Source: CBFFRJ01 sp965644225 (GTDB lineage Bacteria; Pseudomonadota; Gammaproteobacteria; Enterobacterales; Enterobacteriaceae). From it: DNA of 64,000 nucleotides. Made by a program: the position numbers and the translations under genes. The stretch spans positions 1 to 64,000 of the forward strand of contig NZ_CBFFRJ010000004.1 of NCBI RefSeq assembly GCF_965644225.1, in the 5' to 3' direction. Shown here piece after piece: positions 38,413 through 46,424 of the stretch (positions are counted from its first letter, which is position 1; every line of letters starts with the position of its first letter). The notes beneath the pieces were generated by a model, which worked only from the letters and a program-made list of their open reading frames with translations, searched no databases and was not told where the DNA came from.

Positions 38413-40434
38413 ATGATGAAAGCCGGAGTGATTAACCCACTGGTTATCGCCACATTGCTGCTTAATGGCAGTGCGTTCGCCGACGAAAACAGCAAAACCG
38501 ATGAAGACACGGTCTTCGTTTCAGCCAAGCAGTCGCCAAATTCCGCCTCGGCGCAAAACGTCTCATCCACCCGGGTGAGCGGTAGTGAACTGACCGACGC
38601 GCACGTCAGCCGTACCGATCAACTGGGCGATGTCTTACCGGGCCTGAATATTACCCACAGCGGCAGCCTGTTGTTTCCCTCTATTTCGCTACGCGGTATT
38701 TCGTCAGCGCAGGATTTCTTCAACCCGGCCGTCAGTATTTACGTTGACGGCGTGCCCCAGCTTTCTACCTTCTCTTCGCAGCTGTTAAGCGGCGATATTG
38801 AGAGCGTGGAGATGCTGCGCGGCCCGCAGGGAACCCTGTATGGTAAAAGCGCTCAGGGCGGGGTGATTAACATTGTGACCCGCAAACCGGATGGCGAAAC
38901 CCGCGCCTCCATTGAGGGCGGTTACGCGACCCGCAACGGCTATCACGGCAGGCTCAATGCCTCCGGCACCCTGGTGGAAGATATGCTCTACGCCAGCGCC
39001 TCCGTACAGCGCCAGGTTGAGAATGGCCCCTTCACCAACCCGGCAACGGGCAGCGATGATTTAGGCGGCACCAAAGCCAATAATGGCAACCTCAACCTGC
39101 GCTTTGCCCCGTCGGCAAGCCCGTGGGAGGCAAGCGTAATGCTGAATTCAGAGTGCACCCGCGCAAGCCAGGATACTTACCTTGATGGCAACGATCTGCA
39201 CAATCGTGAGCTGCTGGTCTCAGCGGGGGGTAAAGATCCGAAAATCAACCGTTGCACCCGTAGCCAGACCCTGGCATCGCAATACACCACCGATGCGTGG
39301 CTGGTCAGCCTGACCGCAGGGTGGCAACAGCAGCATTATGAGCGCGATTTCCCCTACAGCGCCTACGCGGTACATATGCCGCAGGACTGGAATATGAACG
39401 TCCAGGAGCTGCGGGCGGCAACCCGTGGTGATGATAATCCACTGGACGCCGTCTTCGGGTTGTACCGCCAGGATACCCGTGGCACTTACAATCAGCGGAT
39501 GCAGTACGCCGGTATGACGGTTTCCGATACCCAGGCCTGGAATGATGCCGAAACGCTGGCAGCCTACAGCGATCTGACCTGGCATCTGACGGATAAGCTG
39601 GATCTTGGCGGCGGCGTGCGTTTCTCTCATGACAAAGCGAAAACCCGCTACCAGTTCAGCTCGCTGCCGCAAACCTATACCGGCAGCACCAGTGATAGCC
39701 AGTGGCTGGGCCAGCTCTCCGCCGGGTATCAGTTCACGCCTGAATTCCGCGTCTGGACCCGCGCAGCGCAGGGCTACAAACCGGCTGGCTACAGCATCGC
39801 CCCTTCTGCGGGTACGGCTGAATCTTATGACGCCGAGAAATCAATTAACTACGAGCTCGGCGCGCGCTATGACAATGGCGAAGTGGCGTTGCAGAGTACG
39901 CTTTTCCACACCCGCACCAAAGATGTTCAGCTCTACAGCGGCCCTACCGGCATGCAATCGCTGAACAATGCCGGTAAAGCCCGGGCAACCGGCGTTGAAC
40001 TTGATGCAAGCTGGGCCTTTACGCCTGGCTGGCGTGCGCAGATCAACGGCGGCTACGTGAACTCGACCTTTGACGGAGAAGACAGTCCGTACCCGGATAA
40101 ACGTCTGCCGTTTGTGCCGCTGTACAACGCAGGTGCCAGCATTAACGGCATCATTGATACCCCAATCGGCGACCTGATGCCGCGCGTGGCCATTAATGTG
40201 GTCGGCAAGCACTACTTCGATGGGGATAATGCGGTTGAGCAGGGCACCTATGCCACCACCAATCTGCGTCTTGGCTGGCAGGCAACCCGCAACGTTCAGC
40301 TGGCGACCTGGGTGGATAACCTCTTTGATAAACGCTACAGCACCTACGGCATGGTTGGCGCGCCGGGCCAGAACTGGGTACAGATTAACCAGGGACTGAC
40401 CGCCGGTATTGACGTTAAAATCGATCTCTTCTGA
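38413..40434 (+). CDS. TonB-dependent siderophore receptor, FyuA-like
   Basis: The 673-aa protein equals FyuA (yersiniabactin/pesticin receptor) in length and is similar along its length. Examples are LPGLNITHSGSL, SLRGISSAQDFFNPAVS, YVDGVPQLST, EMLRGPQGTLYGKSAQGG and ETLAAYSDLTWHLTDKLD. A signal peptide (1-23), TonB box (about DTVFVSAK, 32-39), plug (about 45-165) and 22-strand barrel ending in Phe673 are present. It is divergent from the AraC regulator. It is clearly a paralog or distant ortholog of FyuA, not the same allele, so its ligand may differ. Confidence 0.9.
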   Translation: MMKAGVINPLVIATLLLNGSAFADENSKTDEDTVFVSAKQSPNSASAQNVSSTRVSGSELTDAHVSRTDQLGDVLPGLNITHSGSLLFPSISLRGISSAQDFFNPAVSIYVDGVPQLSTFSSQLLSGDIESVEMLRGPQGTLYGKSAQGGVINIVTRKPDGETRASIEGGYATRNGYHGRLNASGTLVEDMLYASASVQRQVENGPFTNPATGSDDLGGTKANNGNLNLRFAPSASPWEASVMLNSECTRASQDTYLDGNDLHNRELLVSAGGKDPKINRCTRSQTLASQYTTDAWLVSLTAGWQQQHYERDFPYSAYAVHMPQDWNMNVQELRAATRGDDNPLDAVFGLYRQDTRGTYNQRMQYAGMTVSDTQAWNDAETLAAYSDLTWHLTDKLDLGGGVRFSHDKAKTRYQFSSLPQTYTGSTSDSQWLGQLSAGYQFTPEFRVWTRAAQGYKPAGYSIAPSAGTAESYDAEKSINYELGARYDNGEVALQSTLFHTRTKDVQLYSGPTGMQSLNNAGKARATGVELDASWAFTPGWRAQINGGYVNSTFDGEDSPYPDKRLPFVPLYNAGASINGIIDTPIGDLMPRVAINVVGKHYFDGDNAVEQGTYATTNLRLGWQATRNVQLATWVDNLFDKRYSTYGMVGAPGQNWVQINQGLTAGIDVKIDLF

Positions 40435-40452
40435 CAGGCCAGACCCACAACA

Positions 40453-40490
40453 GGCGCGGCGCTATATGCCGCGCCCTTCTCCTCTTTTTC
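40453..40490 (+). terminator. Terminator of the receptor gene
   Basis: GGCGCGGC (40453-40460) pairs with GCCGCGCC (40468-40475), followed by CTTCTCCTCTTTTT. Confidence 0.75.
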
Positions 40491-40518
40491 GTTGCGGAGG
40501 ATTGCAGCATTCATCACC

Positions 40519-40534
40519 ACGCAACCGTTTTCCT
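40519..40534. promoter_or_regulatory. PurR operator of purEK
   Basis: ACGCAACCGTTTTCCT (40519-40534) matches the PurR consensus ACGCAAACGTTTTCNT, and the same sequence precedes purEK in E. coli as I recall it. PurR with guanine or hypoxanthine would repress the operon. Confidence 0.8.
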
Positions 40535-40608
40535 CGCCGATTTTCCGTGCTATTCTTTGTGCCCTCAAAGCTGTTCGTAGTCACCCTCCACAGGAGTTTT
40601 CTTAACGC

Positions 40609-41118
40609 ATGTCTTCCGCTAACCAACCGGCGCGTATCGCCATTGTCATGGGTTCGAAAAGCGATTGGGCGACCATGCAGTTCGCCACCGAAATCCTCGA
40701 TATCCTGAATGTCCCGCACCATGTTGAAGTCGTCTCCGCACACCGCACTCCCGATAAACTGTTCAGCTTTGCCGAAAGCGCTGAAGAAAACGGTTTTCAG
40801 GTGATTATCGCCGGGGCCGGTGGCGCAGCGCATCTGCCGGGCATGATTGCCGCGAAAACTCTGGTGCCGGTGTTGGGTGTGCCAGTACAAAGCGCCGCCT
40901 TAAGCGGTGTGGACAGCCTCTACTCTATTGTTCAGATGCCGCGTGGCATTCCGGTGGGCACCCTGGCCATTGGTAAAGCCGGTGCCGCTAATGCGGCCCT
41001 GCTGGCAGCGCAAATTCTCGCCCAGCATGACACCGCCCTGCATCAACGGCTGGCGGAGTTCCGCCGCGCCCAGACCGATGAAGTGCTGGAAAACCCGGAC
41101 CCACGGGGTGGCGCATGA
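40609..41118 (+). CDS. purE: N5-carboxyaminoimidazole ribonucleotide mutase
   Basis: PurE moves the carboxyl group of N5-CAIR to carbon 4, giving CAIR in de novo purine synthesis. The 169-aa protein matches E. coli length and has GSKSDWATM, the catalytic His45 in SAHRTPDK, and IAGAGGAAHLPGM. It overlaps purK by 4 bases. The siderophore locus lies directly upstream, so purE keeps its own PurR-controlled promoter rather than the ancestral lpxH context. Confidence 0.98.
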   Translation: MSSANQPARIAIVMGSKSDWATMQFATEILDILNVPHHVEVVSAHRTPDKLFSFAESAEENGFQVIIAGAGGAAHLPGMIAAKTLVPVLGVPVQSAALSGVDSLYSIVQMPRGIPVGTLAIGKAGAANAALLAAQILAQHDTALHQRLAEFRRAQTDEVLENPDPRGGA

Positions 41119-42182
41119 AACAGGTTTGCATCTTAGGTAACGGTCAGTTAGGCCGCATGTTGCGTCAGGCTGGCGAGCCGCTAAGCATCGCTGTCTGGCC
41201 GGTCGGTCTGGACGCCGATCCGCAGGCCGTACCTTTTGCCCAGAGTGTTATCACCGCCGAAATCGAACGCTGGCCGGAGACTGCGCTGACCCGTGAGCTG
41301 GCGCGCCACCCGGCCTTTGTTAACCGCGATGTGTTTCCGATCATTGCCGATCGCCTGACCCAAAAACAGCTGTTCGACAAACTCAGTCTTGCCACCGCCC
41401 CCTGGCAGCTGCTGGCCTCCAAAAGCGAATGGCCGGCGGTATTCAACACGCTCGGCGAACTGGCGATTGTGAAGCGCCGCGTCGGCGGCTACGACGGTCG
41501 CGGGCAGTGGCGTTTGCGCGCTGACGAAACCGGGCAGTTACCGGATGACTGCTACGGCGAGTGCATTGTCGAGCAGGGGATTAACTTCTCCGGTGAAGTC
41601 TCGCTGGTCGGCGCACGCGCCCATGATGGCAGCACCGTGTTTTATCCGCTGACCCATAACCTGCATCAGGACGGTATTCTGCGCACCAGCGTGGCCTTCC
41701 CGAAACCGGACACTGAGCAACAAAAGCAGGCAGAAAGTATGCTGACTGCCATCATGAACGAGCTGAATTATGTCGGCGTGATGGCGATGGAGTGTTTCAT
41801 CACCCCGGCGGGCCTGCTGATCAACGAACTGGCGCCAAGGGTGCATAACAGCGGTCACTGGACGCAAAACGGCGCCTCCATCAGTCAGTTTGAGCTGCAC
41901 CTGCGCGCCGTGGTGGATTTGCCGCTACCGCAGCCGGTGGTCAACAGCCCTTCAGTGATGATCAACCTGATTGGCAGTGATTTAAACTACGACTGGCTGA
42001 AGCTGCCGCTGGTCAATCTGCACTGGTACGACAAAGAGGTGCGTCCGGGTCGCAAGGTGGGTCACCTGAACCTGAACGATGACGACACCGGTCGTCTGAG
42101 CGCCACGCTGGAAGCACTGGTGCCGCTGCTGCCGCCGGAATATGCGAGCGGTATTGTCTGGGCACAGGCAAAGCTGAACTAA
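41115..42182 (+). CDS. purK: N5-carboxyaminoimidazole ribonucleotide synthase
   Basis: PurK uses ATP and bicarbonate to carboxylate AIR, making the substrate of PurE. The 355-aa ATP-grasp protein has the usual motifs GNGQLGRMLRQAG, VKRRVGGYDGRGQW and ELAPRVHNSGHWT. Length equals E. coli PurK. ATGA overlap with purE indicates coupled translation. A strong terminator (42187-42211) ends the operon. Confidence 0.98.
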   Translation: MKQVCILGNGQLGRMLRQAGEPLSIAVWPVGLDADPQAVPFAQSVITAEIERWPETALTRELARHPAFVNRDVFPIIADRLTQKQLFDKLSLATAPWQLLASKSEWPAVFNTLGELAIVKRRVGGYDGRGQWRLRADETGQLPDDCYGECIVEQGINFSGEVSLVGARAHDGSTVFYPLTHNLHQDGILRTSVAFPKPDTEQQKQAESMLTAIMNELNYVGVMAMECFITPAGLLINELAPRVHNSGHWTQNGASISQFELHLRAVVDLPLPQPVVNSPSVMINLIGSDLNYDWLKLPLVNLHWYDKEVRPGRKVGHLNLNDDDTGRLSATLEALVPLLPPEYASGIVWAQAKLN

Positions 42183-42185
42183 CAG

Positions 42186-42212
42186 AACGCCGGGCTAAGC
42201 CCGGCGTTTTTA
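42186..42212. terminator. Terminator after purEK
   Basis: AACGCCGGGCT pairs with AGCCCGGCGTT around a short loop and is followed by TTTTTA on the plus strand. The convergent sfbC-like gene may share it from the other side. Confidence 0.85.
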
Positions 42213-42214
42213 TC

Positions 42215-42874
42215 TCAATGCCTGTCGCGTTTATCGGCGCGCTGCGCCAGCCAGTCACCGAGCATCTGCACCACCTGAACCAGCACAATCAGCGCCACCA
42301 CGGTGACAACCATCACCTGGGTTTCGTAACGGTAGTAGCCATAGCGGATCGCCAGATCGCCAACACCGCCGCCGCCGACAATCCCGGCCATCGCCGAGTA
42401 GCCGATCAGGCTCACCAGCGTAATGGTCAACCCGCGCAGAAGCCCCGCGCTGGCTTCCGGTAACAGTACCGTGCAGATAATACGCATCGGGCTGGCGCCA
42501 AAAGCCTCTGCCGCTTCAATAATGCCTTTATCCACTTCACGCAGTGCGCCATCGACCAGACGGGCGTAAAAAGCAATCGCCGCCACGGATAATGGAACCG
42601 AGGCCGCAATCGGGCCAATGGTGTTCCCCAGCAAGAACTGGGTTAACGGCAGCAGCAGCACCAGCAGGATCACAAAAGGCACTGAGCGAATAATGTTGAC
42701 CAGCACCGAGCTGAACAGATAAACCGCGCGGTTTTGCCAGAACAGATGCCTGTCAGTGACGAAGATTAAAAAGCCCAGCGGCAGGCCGCCGAGAATTGCC
42801 AGTACCGTTGAAATACTCAGCATCTGGAAGGTTTCGCCAAAGGCGAGGCTGAGATCAGCCACTAAATCATCCAC
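42215..42874 (-). CDS. sfbC: MetI-type ABC permease (SfbC-like)
   Basis: The 219-aa inner-membrane protein has five or six helices and the EAA loop EAAEAFGASPMRIICTVLLP (about residues 123-142) that contacts the ATPase. It is of the MetI family of D-methionine permeases. The position between purK and ybbP, and the three-gene make-up, match the Salmonella sfbABC locus as I remember it. It overlaps the ATPase gene by 8 bases. Substrate is uncertain: methionine-like by family, iron by the original Salmonella proposal. Confidence 0.82.
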   Translation of the reverse strand: MDDLVADLSLAFGETFQMLSISTVLAILGGLPLGFLIFVTDRHLFWQNRAVYLFSSVLVNIIRSVPFVILLVLLLPLTQFLLGNTIGPIAASVPLSVAAIAFYARLVDGALREVDKGIIEAAEAFGASPMRIICTVLLPEASAGLLRGLTITLVSLIGYSAMAGIVGGGGVGDLAIRYGYYRYETQVMVVTVVALIVLVQVVQMLGDWLAQRADKRDRH

Positions 42875-43883
42875 GAATCACCTCCACCTGGGCGGTACGA
42901 TTACGAATATAGTCCACCGCCTGTGTCACCACCGCCGGATCCTCAGCGGTTAGCTGCACGACCAGAATGCCCAGCGCCCGCTCACCGAGATACTCGATTT
43001 TGCCGTGCAGAATATTGACCGCGACGCCAAAGTTAATCGCGGCATCGGAGAGCACGGGTTGCTCAGCAGAATCGCCAATAAACAGGATTTTCAGCAACTG
43101 ACCAGGCAGGTGTTCACGCAGTCTGTCCGGCAGAGTCAGGTTGAGGGTGCGGGAGACCAGTTGTTGGGTAAACGCATGCTGCGGATGAGCAAAAATATCA
43201 AACACCTCGCCACTCTCCACCACTTTCCCCCCGGACATCACGGCCACACGATCGCAGATCGACTTGATCACGTTCATCTCGTGGGTGATCAGCACAATGG
43301 TTATCCCCAGTTGGGCATTGATCTGTTTGAGCAATTCCAGAATGGTGGCTGAGGTTTCCAGATCCAGCGCCGACGTGGGTTCATCACACAGCAACACGTC
43401 CGGATGATTGGCAATCGCACGGGCGATACCTACGCGCTGTTTCTGCCCGCCGCTCAGCTGCACCGGATAGCGGTTAGCTTTATCAGCCAGCCCCACCAGC
43501 TCAAGAATTTCTGCTACCCGGGGAGCTATTTTCTCGCGTTCCCAGCCAGCGGCTTTCAGGCTAAAGGCGACGTTTTGCGCCACCGTACGGGTATGCATCA
43601 GGTTGAAGTGCTGAAAAATCATCCCGATACGCTGGCGGGCTTTGCGCAGGGTCGGGCCTTCCATTTGTGAAATGGCCACACCGTTTATTTTCACCACGCC
43701 CTCACTCGGACGTTGTAGCGCATTCAATGTCCGCAGCAGGGTGCTTTTTCCGGCGCCGCTGGTGCCGACAATGCCAAAAATCTCTCCCGGCGCAATACGC
43801 AGACTGACGTTATCCACCGCTCGCGTGGGCGTTGCCCCACGTACAGCGGGAAAGTCCACGCAGACCTTGTCTATCTCAATCAT
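42867..43883 (-). CDS. sfbB: MetN-type ABC ATPase (SfbB-like)
   Basis: From ATG 43883 (GAGG 5 bases upstream) the protein has 338 aa. The ATPase domain has Walker A GTSGAGKST (Lys46), signature LSGGQKQRVGIARA and Walker B VLLCDEPTSALD. A C-terminal NIL/ACT domain (about 265-335) is characteristic of MetN and binds the substrate for feedback inhibition. Its presence supports methionine or a methionine-like compound as ligand. It is the middle gene of the sfb operon. Confidence 0.85.
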   Translation of the reverse strand: MIEIDKVCVDFPAVRGATPTRAVDNVSLRIAPGEIFGIVGTSGAGKSTLLRTLNALQRPSEGVVKINGVAISQMEGPTLRKARQRIGMIFQHFNLMHTRTVAQNVAFSLKAAGWEREKIAPRVAEILELVGLADKANRYPVQLSGGQKQRVGIARAIANHPDVLLCDEPTSALDLETSATILELLKQINAQLGITIVLITHEMNVIKSICDRVAVMSGGKVVESGEVFDIFAHPQHAFTQQLVSRTLNLTLPDRLREHLPGQLLKILFIGDSAEQPVLSDAAINFGVAVNILHGKIEYLGERALGILVVQLTAEDPAVVTQAVDYIRNRTAQVEVIRG

Positions 43884-43941
43884 GTTTTCCTCAAACGGCA
43901 AAAGGCAGGCCGCAGCCTGCCCGTTAACTCAGTCCAGACGC

Positions 43942-44778
43942 TTACTTTTTGTCAGCGCTGGTCATCCACTCCGGCTTCTGGAAAGCGGTGTAGACATAGC
44001 TGGGATTGTCGATCGCAGCACGGTAGGCCGGAGATTTCACCACTTCAACAATATCTTTGGCGAAAGGTTTGTCCGCATCTTCGCTGCGTACTGCAATGAT
44101 GTTTTTGAGATTCTCGGCCAGATGCTCTTGTTTAATCGCCGAGTTCAGATCCAGACCTGCGGCAATGGCAAAGTTACCATTGACCAGGGCGGCGGTAGCA
44201 CTGTCGAGAGTGCGCGGCAGCTGTGCAGCTTCCAGCGGTTTGAAGACCAGCCCTTTCGGGTTGCTGGCAATGTCACGCTCAGAGGCTTTCGTCGGATCGA
44301 TATTGTCTTTAATGGTAATCAGATCCAAAGACGCCAGGAAGCGCAGACCGCGCGCCAGGTTCGTCGGGTCGTTAGACAGGGTCACGATATCGCCTTTTTT
44401 CAGCTCATCGAGACTTTTAATTTTGTGGGAATAGAAGCCCATACCGGCGGTCGGAACGGTGATCAGGTTGGTCAGTTTCAGCCCTTTATCCGCGGTGAAT
44501 TTATCAAAATAGAGCGAGTGCTGGAAAAGGTTAGCATCGATGCTGCCGTTCGACAGCGCCATGTTCGGCTGGACGTAGTCGCTGAATTCACGCACCACCA
44601 CCTTGTAGCCCTTCTCTTTTAACGAAGGTTCGATGGCCTGTTTCACCATATCACCGTATGGCCCAGGAGCTACGCCAAAAACAATGGTGTGCGGATCGCT
44701 GTTTGCCAGCGCGGCGTTCAGGCCGCAGACCAGAAGCAGTGCGCCAAAAGTAGCGCTTAAACCGAGACGACGTCCCAT
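43942..44778 (-). CDS. sfbA: MetQ/NlpA-type substrate-binding protein (SfbA-like)
   Basis: ATG 44778 with GGGAG upstream gives 278 aa. The signal peptide ends ALA-NS; no good lipobox is seen around Cys18 (LLLVCGLN), so it may be a soluble periplasmic protein, unlike lipoprotein MetQ. The mature part shows family motifs FGVAPGPYGDMV, SLYFDKFTADKG and ALVNGNFAIAAGLD. It is the first gene of the operon, 58 bases before the ATPase gene. I see no MetJ box upstream. Confidence 0.85.
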   Translation of the reverse strand: MGRRLGLSATFGALLLVCGLNAALANSDPHTIVFGVAPGPYGDMVKQAIEPSLKEKGYKVVVREFSDYVQPNMALSNGSIDANLFQHSLYFDKFTADKGLKLTNLITVPTAGMGFYSHKIKSLDELKKGDIVTLSNDPTNLARGLRFLASLDLITIKDNIDPTKASERDIASNPKGLVFKPLEAAQLPRTLDSATAALVNGNFAIAAGLDLNSAIKQEHLAENLKNIIAVRSEDADKPFAKDIVEVVKSPAYRAAIDNPSYVYTAFQKPEWMTSADKK

Positions 44779-45097
44779 AAATTCTCCCTTGAAGTGTGTC
44801 TGCTGTGTGGCGCGCCGTACCACGCGGCACGCTCCATATTCATTCAATGGATAAGATGGCATAAACGAGGCCCAGCGGTAATTGAAAAAAATTCATGTTC
44901 GTGTGAAGTATGTCACTGAATGCTGGGAAATTTTAAGAATGTAAGGCGATGAAGCATAAAGAAAAGCGAAAGTATCTCGCCTCTCTTTATGCTTTTTTTA
45001 GCTAAGCAAAGTCAGATATTTGCTAAGGGCGGTGTAGTCCCAGGGCAGAACGCCACCGGGACAAACGGGCAAGTTAGATAGCCAAATGCCCGGAATT
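44779..45097. other. Region between the sfb operon and the porin gene
   Basis: This 319-base gap carries the sfb promoter and the 3' end of the porin transcript. The main visible structure is the plus-strand terminator at 44953-44999. There is no open frame of note. Confidence 0.5.
44953..44999 (+). terminator. Strong terminator on the strand without a gene
   Basis: AGCATAAAGA (44953-44962) pairs perfectly with TCTTTATGCT (44984-44993), with an inner GCGA/TCGC pair, and is followed by seven T on the plus strand. Both flanking genes run the other way, so no annotated transcript ends here. Confidence 0.7.
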
Positions 45098-46243
45098 TTA
45101 GAAGTCGTAGCGCAGACGCACCAGGTTCATATCGCCCAGGTCGTCGGTGCTGGAGGTAAACACGTGCTCGTAATCCACGCGGAAACCGTAGTCCAGTTGG
45201 AAGCTGATACCAACACCGTTGTCGATACGCTGGTAGTTACGGCCATTCATGGTCTCAATACGGTCACCCATGAAATACGGCTGGACGGATTTCAACGCAT
45301 ATTGTCCAACCGGGATTTTATAGCCCGCGAAATACTCAATACCCCAGGCATCACCGGCAAAGTAGTTGTTAACAGAAACTTTTTTGCTGGTCATAAAGTT
45401 CTGGTACCAGCCGCCGCCTGCGGAGAAGGTCCAGTTATCCGGCGTCCAGCTCAACGCAGTACCCAGAATGTTCTGGTCGTAAGTTTTGCTGTCGCTGTTG
45501 CCCGGGTTACGCATTTCGGCGCGGGTATAGTTCCATGCCGCCCCCAGGCTCAGGTCGGTGGTCAGATGGTAATCCAGACCCAGTGAACCGCCGCCTTTAC
45601 GTTTATAACGCAGGCCGTTGCCCGGCAGGTATTCACCGTCTTCGAACAGGTAAGAGGCATACACATCGGCATCGCCGAAGCTGTTCTTATATTTCAGCAT
45701 ATTGCGGGAACGATAAGAGCCATCATAGTCGCCGTTAATCCCGTTACCCGATGCCTGGCCGACCATATCGTAGTCCCAGATATCGGTTTTCGCGCCCACC
45801 ACATCGTAGTAAACACTGTTCTGCTGACCGTAGGTTAATGTGCCCCAGGTTTTACTTTTCAGACCAGTGTAAAGCATACGACGCGAGGTGTTATTAGCAC
45901 CTTTGGCATAGTGATTATCCCAGTCGAAGACCGCCGGAATATTGACGCCCAGCTCGTAGTAGTTGATCCAGCTAATATCATCAAACAGATAATAATCACT
46001 GGCAAAGCGGAAACGGGTGCCGCCGTCAAAGCCGTTACGTTTGTAAGAGCCCTTATCACCGTCGCCGGTCATCATGTTGAATTGTGGTCGGATACTGCCG
46101 CCCACGGTGAGGTTCAGGCGGCTTAACGGGTTGCCCGCCTGCGGATCCTGTTTCAGCAGGGTGATTTCTGCATTCGATGCAAATGAAGTCAGCGCCAGTG
46201 CTGCGCCGATCGTCACCGCCAGCGCTTTTATTTTATGTGCCAT
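45098..46243 (-). CDS. Outer-membrane porin
   Basis: The 381-aa protein has a signal peptide (about 1-25, FASNAE cleavage), an antiparallel beta-barrel pattern and the C-terminal LVRLRYDF ending needed for outer-membrane assembly. The segment LTYGQQNSVYYDVVGAKTD, with loop-3-like acidic residues, places it in the Gram-negative (Porin_4/OmpC-like) group. It is not one of the standard OmpC/OmpF orthologs by sequence. The pore substrate is unknown. Its promoter region is the A+T-rich 180 bases before ybbP. Confidence 0.8.
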   Translation of the reverse strand: MAHKIKALAVTIGAALALTSFASNAEITLLKQDPQAGNPLSRLNLTVGGSIRPQFNMMTGDGDKGSYKRNGFDGGTRFRFASDYYLFDDISWINYYELGVNIPAVFDWDNHYAKGANNTSRRMLYTGLKSKTWGTLTYGQQNSVYYDVVGAKTDIWDYDMVGQASGNGINGDYDGSYRSRNMLKYKNSFGDADVYASYLFEDGEYLPGNGLRYKRKGGGSLGLDYHLTTDLSLGAAWNYTRAEMRNPGNSDSKTYDQNILGTALSWTPDNWTFSAGGGWYQNFMTSKKVSVNNYFAGDAWGIEYFAGYKIPVGQYALKSVQPYFMGDRIETMNGRNYQRIDNGVGISFQLDYGFRVDYEHVFTSSTDDLGDMNLVRLRYDF

Positions 46244-46424
46244 GCTTTTTCCTGGTTTTATTAAGCAGCCAAATAGTTGCCCGCCGAATATTAACGCCGA
46301 TTAAGCATGCCGTGTTGTTGGGTTTTTGGTGGTTTGTGCTCTATAAAATCATAGAGTTAGCATTTTGTGCACTTAAAAAAATAACACGCCGATGTTTTAA
46401 CCGGCGTGTTATCAGATTGAGGTA

